A stretch of DNA of 64,000 nucleotides from Agromyces salentinus (lineage in GTDB: Bacteria > Actinomycetota > Actinomycetes > Actinomycetales > Microbacteriaceae), in assembly GCF_009749395.1 (NCBI RefSeq), contig NZ_WBIR01000007.1:62001-126000 (forward strand). The letters run 5' to 3'. Position numbers and translations under genes: made by a program. Shown here piece after piece: positions 40,756-48,649 of the stretch (within the stretch, counting starts at the first letter, position 1; each line of letters starts with the position of its first letter). The notes under the pieces are model-generated. The model ran no database searches. It was given only the letters and a program-made list of their open reading frames with translations, and was not told the DNA's origin.

Positions 40756-40886
40756 GGTACGGACCAAACGAGGGTTCCTCGTCGCGCGACTCGCGCGACA
40801 AGGCATCCGTACCGGCCCAGGCGTGCGGTCGATACTCGCCAGTCGCTCCCCGATGGGAATCCATCTCAACGCCAGTCGCGACCCCG
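40756..40886 (-). ncRNA. ZTP (pfl-type) riboswitch with expression platform, leader of glyA-folD
   Basis: Read on the minus strand, 40886 to 40814 contains the ZTP aptamer signature in order: GGGTCGCGACTGGCG, a stem ATGGATTCCCAT, CGGGGAGCGACTGGCG, and the closing ACGCCTGGGCC. These match the conserved CUGGCG, GGGGAGCG and CGCCUGGGC parts of ZTP riboswitches, which bind ZMP/ZTP when 10-formyl-folate is low and usually precede folD, glyA or purH. Directly after it, GGTACGGA (40806-40813) can pair with TCCGTACC (40756-40763), enclosing a GTCGCGC/GCGCGAC hairpin; this is the likely switch before the AAGGAG site. A TATGCT -10 lies at 40889-40894. Confidence 0.88.
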
Positions 40887-41008
40887 CAAGCATAGCAACG
40901 GATGCCGCCCGCGGAGCGGTCCATTCGTCTCTCCTCGTCCCGATGCCCGGCCGACACCCTGTCGCGGCGTCGTCGCAGGTGGCAGGATGGAGCCGCGCCG
41001 CTCTGTTA

Positions 41009-41025
41009 GGAATCCTTCGTATTCC
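41009..41025 (+). promoter_or_regulatory. Possible operator upstream of the GH20 gene
   Basis: GGAAT and ATTCC flank seven bases (CCTTCGT), about 25 bases before the start codon, in a locally AT-richer spot beginning GTTAGGAAT. It could be a regulator site or part of the promoter. Weak evidence from symmetry alone. Confidence 0.3.
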
Positions 41026-41049
41026 GGCGGCCGACCCATCCGAGGACGC

Positions 41050-42756
41050 ATGCCACGCCGAACCCGAACCACCGCAGCCCTCGGGCTCGGCCTCGCGGCG
41101 ATCGCACTCGCGGCCTCCCTCACCGCGTGCGTCCCACCCGCGCCTGCCCAGAACGGAGACGCCGTGACCGGCATCGTCCCGGCGCCGATCAGCGCCGAGT
41201 ACCCCGAGGGCGCCGCGCCCTTCCGCCTCGACGACACGACCCGGCTCCTCGTGAGCGGCGACGGCGCCGCGGGCGTCGCAGAGACGTTCGCGGCCATGGC
41301 GCGCCGGTCGACGGGGTTCGAGCTGCCCGTCGTCGTCGACGGGTCCGAGGGCGGCGAGCCGGCGGCATCCGATGTCGTGTTCGTCGTCGCCGACGGAGAA
41401 GCGCCCGACGGCGTCGCCGAGGGGTACACGCTCGAGTCGGGCGACGGCGGCGTGCGCCTCGCGTCCGACACCCCCGCCGGCCTGTTCCGGGCGACGCAGT
41501 CGCTGCGCCAACTGCTGCCGGCCGAGATCGAGCGAGCGGATGCCGCGACGCAGCCGGCCGGCGGATGGACCGTGCCCGCGGCATCCGTCGCCGATGCGCC
41601 CCGATTCGCCTATCGCGGGTCCATGCTCGACGTCGCGCGCCACTTCTTCCCCGTCGAGGACGTGCTCGAGCACATCGACCGCATCGCACTGCTGAAGCTG
41701 AACGTGCTGCACCTGCACCTGACCGACGACCAGGGGTGGCGGATCCGCGTCGACTCCTGGCCGGAGCTCACCGTCGCGGGCGCGGCCACCTCCGTGGGCG
41801 GCGACGGCGGCGGCTTCTACACGAAGGAGGATTACCGGCGCATCGTCGAGTACGCCGCGGAGCGGTTCGTGACCGTGGTGCCCGAGGTCGACCTGCCCGG
41901 CCACACGAACGCGGCGCTGCACGCGTACCCCGAGCTGAACTGCGACGGCGTCGCGCCGTCCGCCTACGAGGGCGTGGAGGTCGGCTTCTCCTCCCTCTGC
42001 GCCGCCCCCGCGCGCGCCGAGGCCACCGACCGGTTCCTCGCGGACGTGCTCGGAGAGCTCGCCGAGATGACGCCCGGCCCGTGGCTGCACGTCGGCGGCG
42101 ACGAGTCGCTGGCGACCTCCGAAGCCGACTACCTCGACCTCGTGCGGCGCATCACCGCCGCCGGCGCGGCCACCGGCAAGACGCTCATCGGCTGGCACGA
42201 GATGGGCGCGTCGCGCGAACTGCCCGCGGGCACCGTCGGCCAGTACTGGGACTTCGTGACGCCACGCGAGGATGCCGCGCAGCTGACGACCTCGTTCGTC
42301 GAGCAGGGCGGCAGCGTCATCCTCTCCCCCGCCGACGTCGCGTACCTCGACATGAAGTACCCCGACGACCCGGACGGCCCGATCGGCACGAAGCCCGGCC
42401 AGCTGTGGGCCGACGGCCCGACGACACTCGAGGAGGCGTACGGCTGGGAGCCGACCGCGATCGTCCCCGGCCTCGCCGAGGGCGACATCCTCGGCGTCGA
42501 GGCGCCCGTCTGGACCGAGACCATCGCCACGACCCCAGACCTCGAGTTCATGGTCTTCCCCCGCATCGCGGCGGTCGCGGAGATCGCGTGGTCGCCGGCG
42601 CCCTCTGCCGAGGCGCTGGCGTCCGCCCGCCCCAGTGCGGAGGGTGGCGCCCGCGACGTCGACGACTTCCACGCCCGACTGGCGGCACTCGGCACGCACC
42701 TCGACGAGCTCGGGGTCGCGTTCCGCCGCGTCGGCGGGGTGCCCTGGGTCGGCTGA
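41050..42756 (+). CDS. GH20 beta-N-acetylhexosaminidase lipoprotein
   Basis: 568 residues. A lipoprotein signal peptide ends in LTAC (Cys27). A GH20b N-terminal domain (about 35-165) precedes the catalytic barrel, which begins [23 protein letters not shown]. The catalytic Asp-Glu pair is Asp351-Glu352 in [21 protein letters not shown] and [14 protein letters not shown] are typical. The enzyme releases terminal GlcNAc or GalNAc from chito-oligomers or glycans at the cell surface, linking the chitinases to the uptake systems. The ATG at 41050 has GAGGA upstream. An inverted pair GGAAT/ATTCC lies at 41009-41025 and may be an operator. Confidence 0.92.
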   Translation: MPRRTRTTAALGLGLAAIALAASLTACVPPAPAQNGDAVTGIVPAPISAEYPEGAAPFRLDDTTRLLVSGDGAAGVAETFAAMARRSTGFELPVVVDGSEGGEPAASDVVFVVADGEAPDGVAEGYTLESGDGGVRLASDTPAGLFRATQSLRQLLPAEIERADAATQPAGGWTVPAASVADAPRFAYRGSMLDVARHFFPVEDVLEHIDRIALLKLNVLHLHLTDDQGWRIRVDSWPELTVAGAATSVGGDGGGFYTKEDYRRIVEYAAERFVTVVPEVDLPGHTNAALHAYPELNCDGVAPSAYEGVEVGFSSLCAAPARAEATDRFLADVLGELAEMTPGPWLHVGGDESLATSEADYLDLVRRITAAGAATGKTLIGWHEMGASRELPAGTVGQYWDFVTPREDAAQLTTSFVEQGGSVILSPADVAYLDMKYPDDPDGPIGTKPGQLWADGPTTLEEAYGWEPTAIVPGLAEGDILGVEAPVWTETIATTPDLEFMVFPRIAAVAEIAWSPAPSAEALASARPSAEGGARDVDDFHARLAALGTHLDELGVAFRRVGGVPWVG

Positions 42757-43155
42757 GCCGCCCGCGGCGCCTCGGCGCTCGGCCCGCCCCGCCGCGGCCC
42801 CGCCCGCGCCGGCTTGGCCCACACCCGCCCGGCCGCGCGCCGCGCACCTCCTCGGCTCGGCAGCATCCGCTGCTCAGGCATTCGGCCGCGCCTCAGGACA
42901 GAACACCCGCAACCGGCCTGAGCTGCGTACGAATGCCTGACCGGCGTGCGTCGGCGGGTACCGAAACCGAGCCCGGCCCGGACCCGGACCAGGGGCCGAA
43001 GTCGGATCCGGAGCCGGATCCGGGTTCGACGCCGGCGCGACGCGTACCTCGAATGACCGTGCGACTCGTCCTCCGCAGGCCCATGACCACCGTCTCCCCG
43101 TCGTCACGCCGGTGCTGTTCCGCACTGCGCGGCGCCAAGGCCCGACACTTCATCG
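42757..43155. other. Non-coding interval between GH20 and DUF559 genes
   Basis: 399 bases. It contains the left 67-bp hairpin repeat (42874-42940) and a CCGGATCC/CGGAGCC-rich tract near 42990-43025. The first 115 bases are extremely GC-rich Pro/Arg-type sequence with no credible frame. I see no further gene. Confidence 0.6.
42874..42940 (+). repeat. 67-bp nested hairpin repeat, left copy
   Basis: Outer arms TCAGGCATTCG (42874-42884) and CGAATGCCTGA (42930-42940) are perfect complements; inner arms CTCAGG and CCTGAG enclose a 19-base loop. It aligns without gaps to a second 67-bp copy at 44005-44071, most strongly in CGGCCTGAGCTG and CGAATGCCTGA. Both copies point the same way. Confidence 0.8.
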
Positions 43156-44052
43156 ATGCGTATGTCATTGGCCGATTGGCTCGACTCCGAGGGCGGGATC
43201 CGACACGTGGAGCAAGCGCTCGGTGCGGGCTACACGAGGTACGCGATCCGTACGGCGGTCGCGCAGGGCGCGGTCCGCCGACTCCGCCGAACGTGGATCG
43301 CCACTCCCGCGGCTCCCGCTCTGCTCCGAACCGCGGCGTCCCTCGGCGGTCGCGTCGCGTGCATCACCGCAGCGCGCCTGCACGGCCTCTGGGCCATCGA
43401 CGACGACCGTCCTCACTTCGCCGTCGCCCATGGCGCCTCGCGATTCGATGCCGGCGGCGCGCGAGTCCACTGGAACGCGGGCCCGATCGGTCCGACCCGG
43501 TTCGAGCTCGTCGAGTCCGTCGTCGACGCGCTCGTGCACATCGCGGGATGCCGTCCGCTCGACCACGCGCTCGCGACCTGGGAATCCGCCCTCCGAAGCG
43601 GGAGGGTCGACACCGAGTACCTCGCGCGGCTCCCACTCCGACACACGGCTGCTCATCGTGTGCGCGACGGCGCGTCGCAGCTCTCGGACTCCGGCCTCGA
43701 GTCGATCGCGTTCGCCCGCCTCCGGAGGATCGGACTCGCGATTCGACAACAGGTCCGTCTCGCGGGGCACTCGGTCGACGGCCTCGTCGGGTCGCGTCTG
43801 GTGATCCAGATCGACGGATACGAGTTCCATCGCGACGCCGCGAGCCGCCGGCGGGACATCGCCCATGATCGGCGTCTCGCCCTCATGGGCTTCACCGTGC
43901 TGCGCTTCGACTACGAGCAAGTGCTCTTCGGGTGGCCGGCGGTCGAGCATGAGGTGCGGGCGGCCGTGGCGGTCGGGTTGCATGAGATCCGCGACATCCG
44001 CTCGTCAGGCGAACGAACGCCATTCAGGCCGGCACCACGGGAAACGGCCTGA
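43156..44052 (+). CDS. AbiEi-like N-terminal domain / DUF559 nuclease-fold protein
   Basis: 298 residues. The N-terminal region (DSEGGIRHVEQALGAGYTRYAIRTAV then RRLRRTWIA) resembles the winged-helix AbiEi-type domain of type IV antitoxins. The C-terminal 90 residues match the DUF559/Vsr-like endonuclease fold: VIQIDGYEFHRDAASRRRDIAHDRRLALMGFTVLRFDYEQV. No toxin partner (AbiEii) is adjacent. The start is uncertain (ATG at 43156 or 43162; no clear ribosome site). The last 15 codons and the stop lie inside the right-hand 67-bp repeat, so the repeat supplies the protein's tail. Role (defence, repair or mobility) is unknown. Confidence 0.78.
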   Translation: MRMSLADWLDSEGGIRHVEQALGAGYTRYAIRTAVAQGAVRRLRRTWIATPAAPALLRTAASLGGRVACITAARLHGLWAIDDDRPHFAVAHGASRFDAGGARVHWNAGPIGPTRFELVESVVDALVHIAGCRPLDHALATWESALRSGRVDTEYLARLPLRHTAAHRVRDGASQLSDSGLESIAFARLRRIGLAIRQQVRLAGHSVDGLVGSRLVIQIDGYEFHRDAASRRRDIAHDRRLALMGFTVLRFDYEQVLFGWPAVEHEVRAAVAVGLHEIRDIRSSGERTPFRPAPRETA

Positions 44053-44071
44053 GCTGGAGGCGAATGCCTGA
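44005..44071 (+). repeat. 67-bp nested hairpin repeat, right copy
   Basis: Same length, orientation and layout as the copy at 42874-42940. Outer boxes TCAGGC and GCCTGA pair, and inner TTCAGGCCG (44023-44031) pairs with CGGCCTGAG (44045-44053) around a GCACCACGGGAAA loop. It encodes the last residues and the TGA stop of the DUF559 gene. Confidence 0.8.
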
Positions 44072-44083
44072 GCTCCGTGCGAT

Positions 44084-44120
44084 GAGCGGATGCCGCGGGT
44101 CGGCCCCGCGGCATCCGCTC
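44084..44120. terminator. Bidirectional terminator between DUF559 gene and ABC permease
   Basis: GAGCGGATGCCGCGGG (44084-44099) pairs perfectly with 44105-44120 around a five-base loop. A third half-copy, GCGGCATCCGCTCGA, follows at about 44141-44155. It lies between convergent stops at 44052 and 44169. Confidence 0.8.
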
Positions 44121-44168
44121 GACGGCGCGAAGCAGCGTCCGCGGCATCCGCTCGAGCGCAGCGCAGCG

Positions 44169-45077
44169 CTACTTCACGCTGCCCGCGGTCAGGCCGCCGA
44201 CGAGGCGCTTCTCGATGAGCATGAACAGGATCACCACGGGCACGATCGCGACGATCGAGACGCCGAAGACGTAGTGCCAGCTCGTCTCGTACTGGCCGAC
44301 GAACTTCGTCAGCGCGACCGAGAGGGGCTGGTTCCCGGCCGTCGAGAGGATCACCAGCGAGGCCGCGAACTCGTTCCAGCAGGCGACGAAGGTGAACACG
44401 ATGGCCGTGACGATGCCGGGCCAGACGAGCGGGAGGCTGATCTTGAAGAGGACCGTGAGCCGGTTGGCGCCGTCGATCTGGGCCGCCTCGTCGACCTCCT
44501 TCGGGATGCCGGCGAAGAAGGAGTGCATGATCCACACGGCGAAGGAGAGGTTGAACGCCGAGTTGATGAGGATCATCGCCGCCCACGTGTCGATGAGGTC
44601 GAACGCGAGGAACTGTCGGAACAGGCCGGAGGTCAGCACCGCCGGCTGCAGCATCTGCGTGACGATGACGAGGAAGAGGAAGACCATGCGACCCGGGAAC
44701 TGGAACCTCGCCGTGTAGTACGCGGCCGGCATCGCGACGAGGAGCACGAGCAGCGTCGCGAACACCGAGATGACGATCGTCGAGATGAGGTTCTGCACGA
44801 GGGGCGTCTCGGGCGTGGACCACATGTTGACGTAGTTCTCCCAGTGCCACTCGACCGGGAAGTACGTCGGGTCCACCGACCGGATCTGCGCCTTCGTCTT
44901 CACGGAGCCGAAGAACATGATCGTGTACGGCAGGATGAAGATGCCGAGCACGATGAGGCCCGCGAGCATGCGCAGGAGGACCTTGCCGATCGGCACCTGG
45001 TCCTCGGTGTAGCGGCGCTTGCGGGCGGATGCCGCGGGCGGGCCGATCGTCTCGAACGCGGGTGCGGTGACGGCCAC
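44169..45077 (-). CDS. Sugar ABC transporter permease (MalG type)
   Basis: 302 residues with six membrane spans. The EAA coupling loop is GIPKEVDEAAQIDGANRLTVLFKISLPLVWPGI. The C-terminus EKRLVGGLTAGSVK is typical of MalG-type permeases. The GTG at 45077 is chosen: GAAGGAGGTC lies five bases upstream and the start shares the region just after the stop of the partner permease (three bases apart). With the MalF-type partner and the binding protein it forms a CUT1 importer; the ATPase is not here and is probably a shared MsiK-type protein. Divergent from the amino-sugar operon. Confidence 0.92.
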   Translation of the reverse strand: MAVTAPAFETIGPPAASARKRRYTEDQVPIGKVLLRMLAGLIVLGIFILPYTIMFFGSVKTKAQIRSVDPTYFPVEWHWENYVNMWSTPETPLVQNLISTIVISVFATLLVLLVAMPAAYYTARFQFPGRMVFLFLVIVTQMLQPAVLTSGLFRQFLAFDLIDTWAAMILINSAFNLSFAVWIMHSFFAGIPKEVDEAAQIDGANRLTVLFKISLPLVWPGIVTAIVFTFVACWNEFAASLVILSTAGNQPLSVALTKFVGQYETSWHYVFGVSIVAIVPVVILFMLIEKRLVGGLTAGSVK

Positions 45078-45079
45078 GA

Positions 45080-46075
45080 TCAGACCTCCTTCATGGGCTT
45101 GACCACGCGCACGTAGATGGCGACGATCACGATGACGATGACGAACGCGACGACCGAGAGGGCGCTCGCGACATCGACCTTGTGCTGGTTCTGGATGTAC
45201 TTGAAGATCATCGTCATGATCGTGTCGGCGTCGTAGCCGGGGATCGATCCGGTCATCACCTTCAGGATCGGCAGCGAGTTGAAGACGTTGATGATGTTGA
45301 TGAGCACCGCCACGGCGAGGGCGCTGCGCAGCTGCGGGAGCACGACGCCCCAGTACGTGCGGACCGGACCCGCGCCGTCCATCTTGGCCGCCTCGAGCAC
45401 CTCGCCCGGCACGGTCTGCAGTCCGGCGAGGATCGTGTAGGTCGTGAAGGGCAGCGAGACGAAGATGGCGACGACGATCGACCACGCGAAGGCGGTCGCG
45501 GGGTTGCGGGTCCAGCCGTAGCCCTCTGGAGTGTCGACGAGGCCCACGTCGACGAGGAACTTGTTGATGATGCCGAAGTACGGCTCGAGTCCGTAGTAGA
45601 CGACCATCGTCGTCATCACGACGGATGCCGCCCACGGGATGATCACCGCGAGGCGCACGATGCGCCGCCCGGGGAACGCCTTGTTCAGGATCTGGGCCAG
45701 GCCGAGCGAGATGATGACGGTGGCCGCGACGACCACCACGACCCAGATGATCGTGCGGCCGAAGATCGGCCAGAAGTACGGGAACGAGAAGACCTCGATG
45801 TAGTTGTCGAGTCCCGCGGAGCCCTTGTCGACACCAGATTGGGAGATGTCGCGCGTGGAGTTGTAGAACATGACCACGGCGGGGTACAGCACCACGCCGA
45901 AGATCAGGATCAGGGCGGGCCCGATCCACGGGAGCGCGGCGAGGACGTGGCCCACTCGCGACGGCTTCTTCGGCCGGCGCGGGCCGTCCGGAGAATCGGT
46001 CGATTGCTCCCCGGTGCGGGGACGGCCGTCGGCCGCCCCCGCCCGGGTCGATGACACATCTGACGTGGTGCTCAT
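45080..46075 (-). CDS. Sugar ABC transporter permease (MalF type)
   Basis: 331 residues. A hydrophilic N-terminus rich in Ser/Pro/Arg (about 1-40) is followed by six membrane spans. Typical features are PAVVMFYNSTRD, GLDNYIEVFSFPYFW and the EAA loop TVPGEVLEAAKMDGAGPVRTYWGVVLPQL. It forms the translocation pore with the downstream MalG-type protein. The binding-protein gene lies 55 bases upstream of its start, so all three share one transcript from the divergent promoter region at 47378-47741. Confidence 0.92.
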   Translation of the reverse strand: MSTTSDVSSTRAGAADGRPRTGEQSTDSPDGPRRPKKPSRVGHVLAALPWIGPALILIFGVVLYPAVVMFYNSTRDISQSGVDKGSAGLDNYIEVFSFPYFWPIFGRTIIWVVVVVAATVIISLGLAQILNKAFPGRRIVRLAVIIPWAASVVMTTMVVYYGLEPYFGIINKFLVDVGLVDTPEGYGWTRNPATAFAWSIVVAIFVSLPFTTYTILAGLQTVPGEVLEAAKMDGAGPVRTYWGVVLPQLRSALAVAVLINIINVFNSLPILKVMTGSIPGYDADTIMTMIFKYIQNQHKVDVASALSVVAFVIVIVIVAIYVRVVKPMKEV

Positions 46076-46129
46076 GAGTCGGTGGTCACCGATCCCTCCG
46101 GGTAGAACTGTCGGTTCGCTCGTTCAGGC

Positions 46130-47377
46130 TCAGCCGGCGTCGGCCTGGGCCTGGATCTCGGTCAGCACGTCCTGGGCCGGCTTCGTCTGGAGCTGGCCGA
46201 AGAGCGCCTTGAACGCGCCGTCCGTCGCGGACCAGGCGGGGTTGGTGCTCGGGTAGAACTGCGCGTCGGGCAGCACGTCGAGGAACGGCGCGAGCGCCTC
46301 CTCGCCGGACAGCGCCTCGGCACCCGACTTCGTGACGGGGAGGAAGCCCTCGGCCTGCACCCACGGCACGTACACGTCGGACGTGTAGTAGTAGTCGAGG
46401 AACTTGGTGATCGCGTCCTTCTTGTCGTCGTCGTTCTGGAAGGCCATGAGCTGGTCCATGACGCCGACGGTCATGGGGCTGCCGTCCTGGGTCGGGATCG
46501 GGACGATCGAGTAGTCGAGGTCGGGGTTGCCCTCCTCGATCTGGCCCACGGTCGGCGGGAGGCCGACCTGCATGCCGATCTTGCCCTGCACGAAGATGTC
46601 CATGAGCGGCGAGCGGTCGGTCGAACCGGGGTCGGCCTGGGTCGCACCGGCGTCGATCATCTTCTTGACCTGCTCGGCGCCCGGGAGGTTCGCCGGGTCG
46701 TCGACCGTGATCTCGGTGGCGTCACCGAAGGTTCCGCCGCCGCCCCAGAGCCACACGGCCGCCTCGGCCTGCGCCTCCTCGGATCCGAGCGGCATGCCGT
46801 AGCCGGCCACGCCGCCGCCGAGGGCGGAGACCTTCGTGGCCGCGTCGAGCAGCTCGTCCCACGTCTTGGGCGCCTCGGCGACACCGGCCTGCTCGAGCAG
46901 CGCGTTGTTCACGAAGAGCGCACGGGCCGATGCGATGAGCGGGAGCGCGTAGGCCGTGCCGTCGACCTCGGCGTTCGCGATGAACGAGTCCTGGAAGTCG
47001 GAGAACGTGTCGGCGGACACGACCTCCTCGGCCGGGTAGAGCAGCTCGTCGGCGGCGAAGCCGGCGAAGGGGCCGCCGTTGTAGATGTCGGGTGCCTCGC
47101 CGCCCTGGATCTTGGTGGCGATGACGGACTCGAGGTTGTCCCACGACTGGACCTCGAGCTTGACGTCGATGTCGGGGTTGGCCTCCTCGAAGCCGTCGAT
47201 GACGTCTTCCCACAGGCCCTGGGTCGCATCGGAGTAGCTGGGAACGAGCAGGTCGAGCGTCGTCTCGCCGGATGCGGTGTCGTCGCCGTCGCCGCCGCCG
47301 AAGCCGCAGGATGCGAGTGTCATCGATGCGACGGCTGCGATCGCGACCGCCGTGCCGAAGCGCAGTGACTTCTTCAT
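46130..47377 (-). CDS. Sugar ABC transporter substrate-binding lipoprotein
   Basis: 415 residues. Lipoprotein signal peptide with LASC (Cys24), then a Gly/Asp-rich spacer and the family-1 extracellular binding fold: DLLVPSYSDATQGLWEDVIDGFEEANPDIDVKLEVQSW near the start and a C-terminal region with TKFLDYYYTSDVYVPWVQAEGFLP. The ATG at 47375-47377 has AGGAA upstream. It presumably binds the amino sugar or an oligomer processed by the divergent operon (GalNAc-type by inference). Trp-rich segments fit carbohydrate stacking. Confidence 0.92.
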   Translation of the reverse strand: MKKSLRFGTAVAIAAVASMTLASCGFGGGDGDDTASGETTLDLLVPSYSDATQGLWEDVIDGFEEANPDIDVKLEVQSWDNLESVIATKIQGGEAPDIYNGGPFAGFAADELLYPAEEVVSADTFSDFQDSFIANAEVDGTAYALPLIASARALFVNNALLEQAGVAEAPKTWDELLDAATKVSALGGGVAGYGMPLGSEEAQAEAAVWLWGGGGTFGDATEITVDDPANLPGAEQVKKMIDAGATQADPGSTDRSPLMDIFVQGKIGMQVGLPPTVGQIEEGNPDLDYSIVPIPTQDGSPMTVGVMDQLMAFQNDDDKKDAITKFLDYYYTSDVYVPWVQAEGFLPVTKSGAEALSGEEALAPFLDVLPDAQFYPSTNPAWSATDGAFKALFGQLQTKPAQDVLTEIQAQADAG

Positions 47378-47741
47378 GGATGGATTCCTCACTCTGGTGG
47401 GTGGTGCACCGCGCAGGACCAGCTCACGCGACGGCGCGTGCGTTCGGATCGAGCGTCGCGTGCGAAGCACGGGAATGCTGTTTCCTGAACGTTTCTCGGA
47501 ATAAACGATCAGAACCGTTCACTCGGTGACGAAAACCTACGTCGCTTGCGAGCAGGTCGTCAAGACCCCGTTCTTGATCGTTACTAATTTGTTCAGAAAC
47601 CTCACAAACCCCGTTGGTTGCACGGATGCTGGTCAAACGTCGCATTGGGCTGATCGTTCGACAGCACATACCGTCATCTGCAATCATTGAGCGATCACAC
47701 CGCTTCACCGCAAGCCAACCACCCCGTCAGGAGCCGAAGAC
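47378..47741. promoter_or_regulatory. Divergent promoter region with repeated TGATCGTT boxes
   Basis: 364 bases, clearly AT-richer than the rest of the window. The octamer TGATCGTT occurs at 47575-47582 and 47651-47658, and as its complement AACGATCA at 47504-47511; a related GCGATCA lies near 47690. The region separates the transporter genes from the SIS-to-nagA operon. These boxes are the best candidates for binding sites of the DeoR-type regulator encoded at 51449. Confidence 0.6.
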
Positions 47742-48647
47742 GTGACCACGACGCCGATCCATCCAGCTGCAGCGCACATGGCGTCGGAGCTCGAATCCCA
47801 ACCGAGGACCTGGTCCATCGCGGCCGCCCTCACCGACGAGCAGGCCGTGCTGCCCGCTCGCGGCGAGCGCATCGCGGTCATCGGCTGCGGCACCTCCTGG
47901 TTCATGGCGCAGTCCTACGCGTGGCTCCGCGAGTCCGGCGGGCACGGCGAGACCGACGCGTTCACCGCGTCCGAGGCCTTCGTCGACCGCGGCTACGACG
48001 CGGTCGTCGCGCTCACGCGCTCCGGCACCACGACCGAGGTTTTGCAGGTGGCCGAGCGCCTCAAGGGACGCGTGCGCACCATCGGCGTCATCGGCGACGC
48101 GACCTCGCCGCTCGTCGGGCTCGTCGACGATGCGATCACGCTCCCCTTCGCCGACGAGCAGTCCGTCGTGCAGACGAGGTTCGCGACCACCGCGCTCGCC
48201 CTCTTCCGCGCATCGCTCGGCGAGGACCTCGGGCGCGCCGTCGCGGACGCCGAGACCGCCCTCGCCGAGGTGCTCGACCCCGCGCTGGTCGACGCCGAGC
48301 AGTACTCGTTCCTCGGGCAGGGCTGGTCCGTCGGGCTCGCGCACGAGGCCGCGCTGAAGATGCGCGAGGCCTCGCAGTCCTGGACCGAGTCGTACCCGTC
48401 GATGGAGTACCGCCACGGACCCATCGCGATCGCCGCCCCCGGCCGCGTCACGTGGCACTTCGGCGAGGCGCCCGTCGGGCTCGAGGGCGACGTCCTCGCG
48501 ACGGGCGCACGATTCGAGGCCGGCACGCTCGACCCGATGGCCGAGCTCGTCCGTGCGCAGCGCGTCGCGCTCGCACGTGCGCTCGCGCGCGGCCTCGACC
48601 CCGACGCCCCGCGCAACCTCACCCGTTCCGTCATCCTCGACGACTGA
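47742..48647 (+). CDS. agaS: SIS-domain sugar isomerase/deaminase (AgaS-like)
   Basis: 301 residues, two SIS domains like the isomerase half of glucosamine-6-phosphate synthase: VIGCGTSWFMAQSYAW, ALTRSGTTTEVLQVAERL, and in the second half FLGQGWSVGLAHEAALKMREASQSWTESYPSMEYRHGP. No glutaminase domain is present. AgaS proteins convert galactosamine 6-phosphate to tagatose 6-phosphate plus ammonia. The GTG at 47742 has AGGAG eight bases upstream. It is the first gene of an operon with a sugar kinase, tagatose-type kinase, aldolase and deacetylase, which is why AgaS is favoured over other SIS roles (inference). Confidence 0.82.
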   Translation: MTTTPIHPAAAHMASELESQPRTWSIAAALTDEQAVLPARGERIAVIGCGTSWFMAQSYAWLRESGGHGETDAFTASEAFVDRGYDAVVALTRSGTTTEVLQVAERLKGRVRTIGVIGDATSPLVGLVDDAITLPFADEQSVVQTRFATTALALFRASLGEDLGRAVADAETALAEVLDPALVDAEQYSFLGQGWSVGLAHEAALKMREASQSWTESYPSMEYRHGPIAIAAPGRVTWHFGEAPVGLEGDVLATGARFEAGTLDPMAELVRAQRVALARALARGLDPDAPRNLTRSVILDD

Positions 48648-48649
48648 CG

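Noticed and set aside
40756..40886. Glycine riboswitch before glyA
   Set aside because: The conserved strings CTGGCG, GGGGAGCG and CGCCTGGGC are those of the ZTP class; tandem glycine aptamer features are absent.
38569..42822. A 1417-codon open frame on the minus strand
   Set aside because: Only its last 295 codons are folD. The rest runs through glyA in another frame and antisense to the GH20 gene, with Arg/Ala/Gly-biased composition typical of high-GC shadows.
43156..44052. A two-gene AbiE toxin-antitoxin system
   Set aside because: The protein has an AbiEi-like N-terminus, but no nucleotidyltransferase toxin (AbiEii) is next to it.
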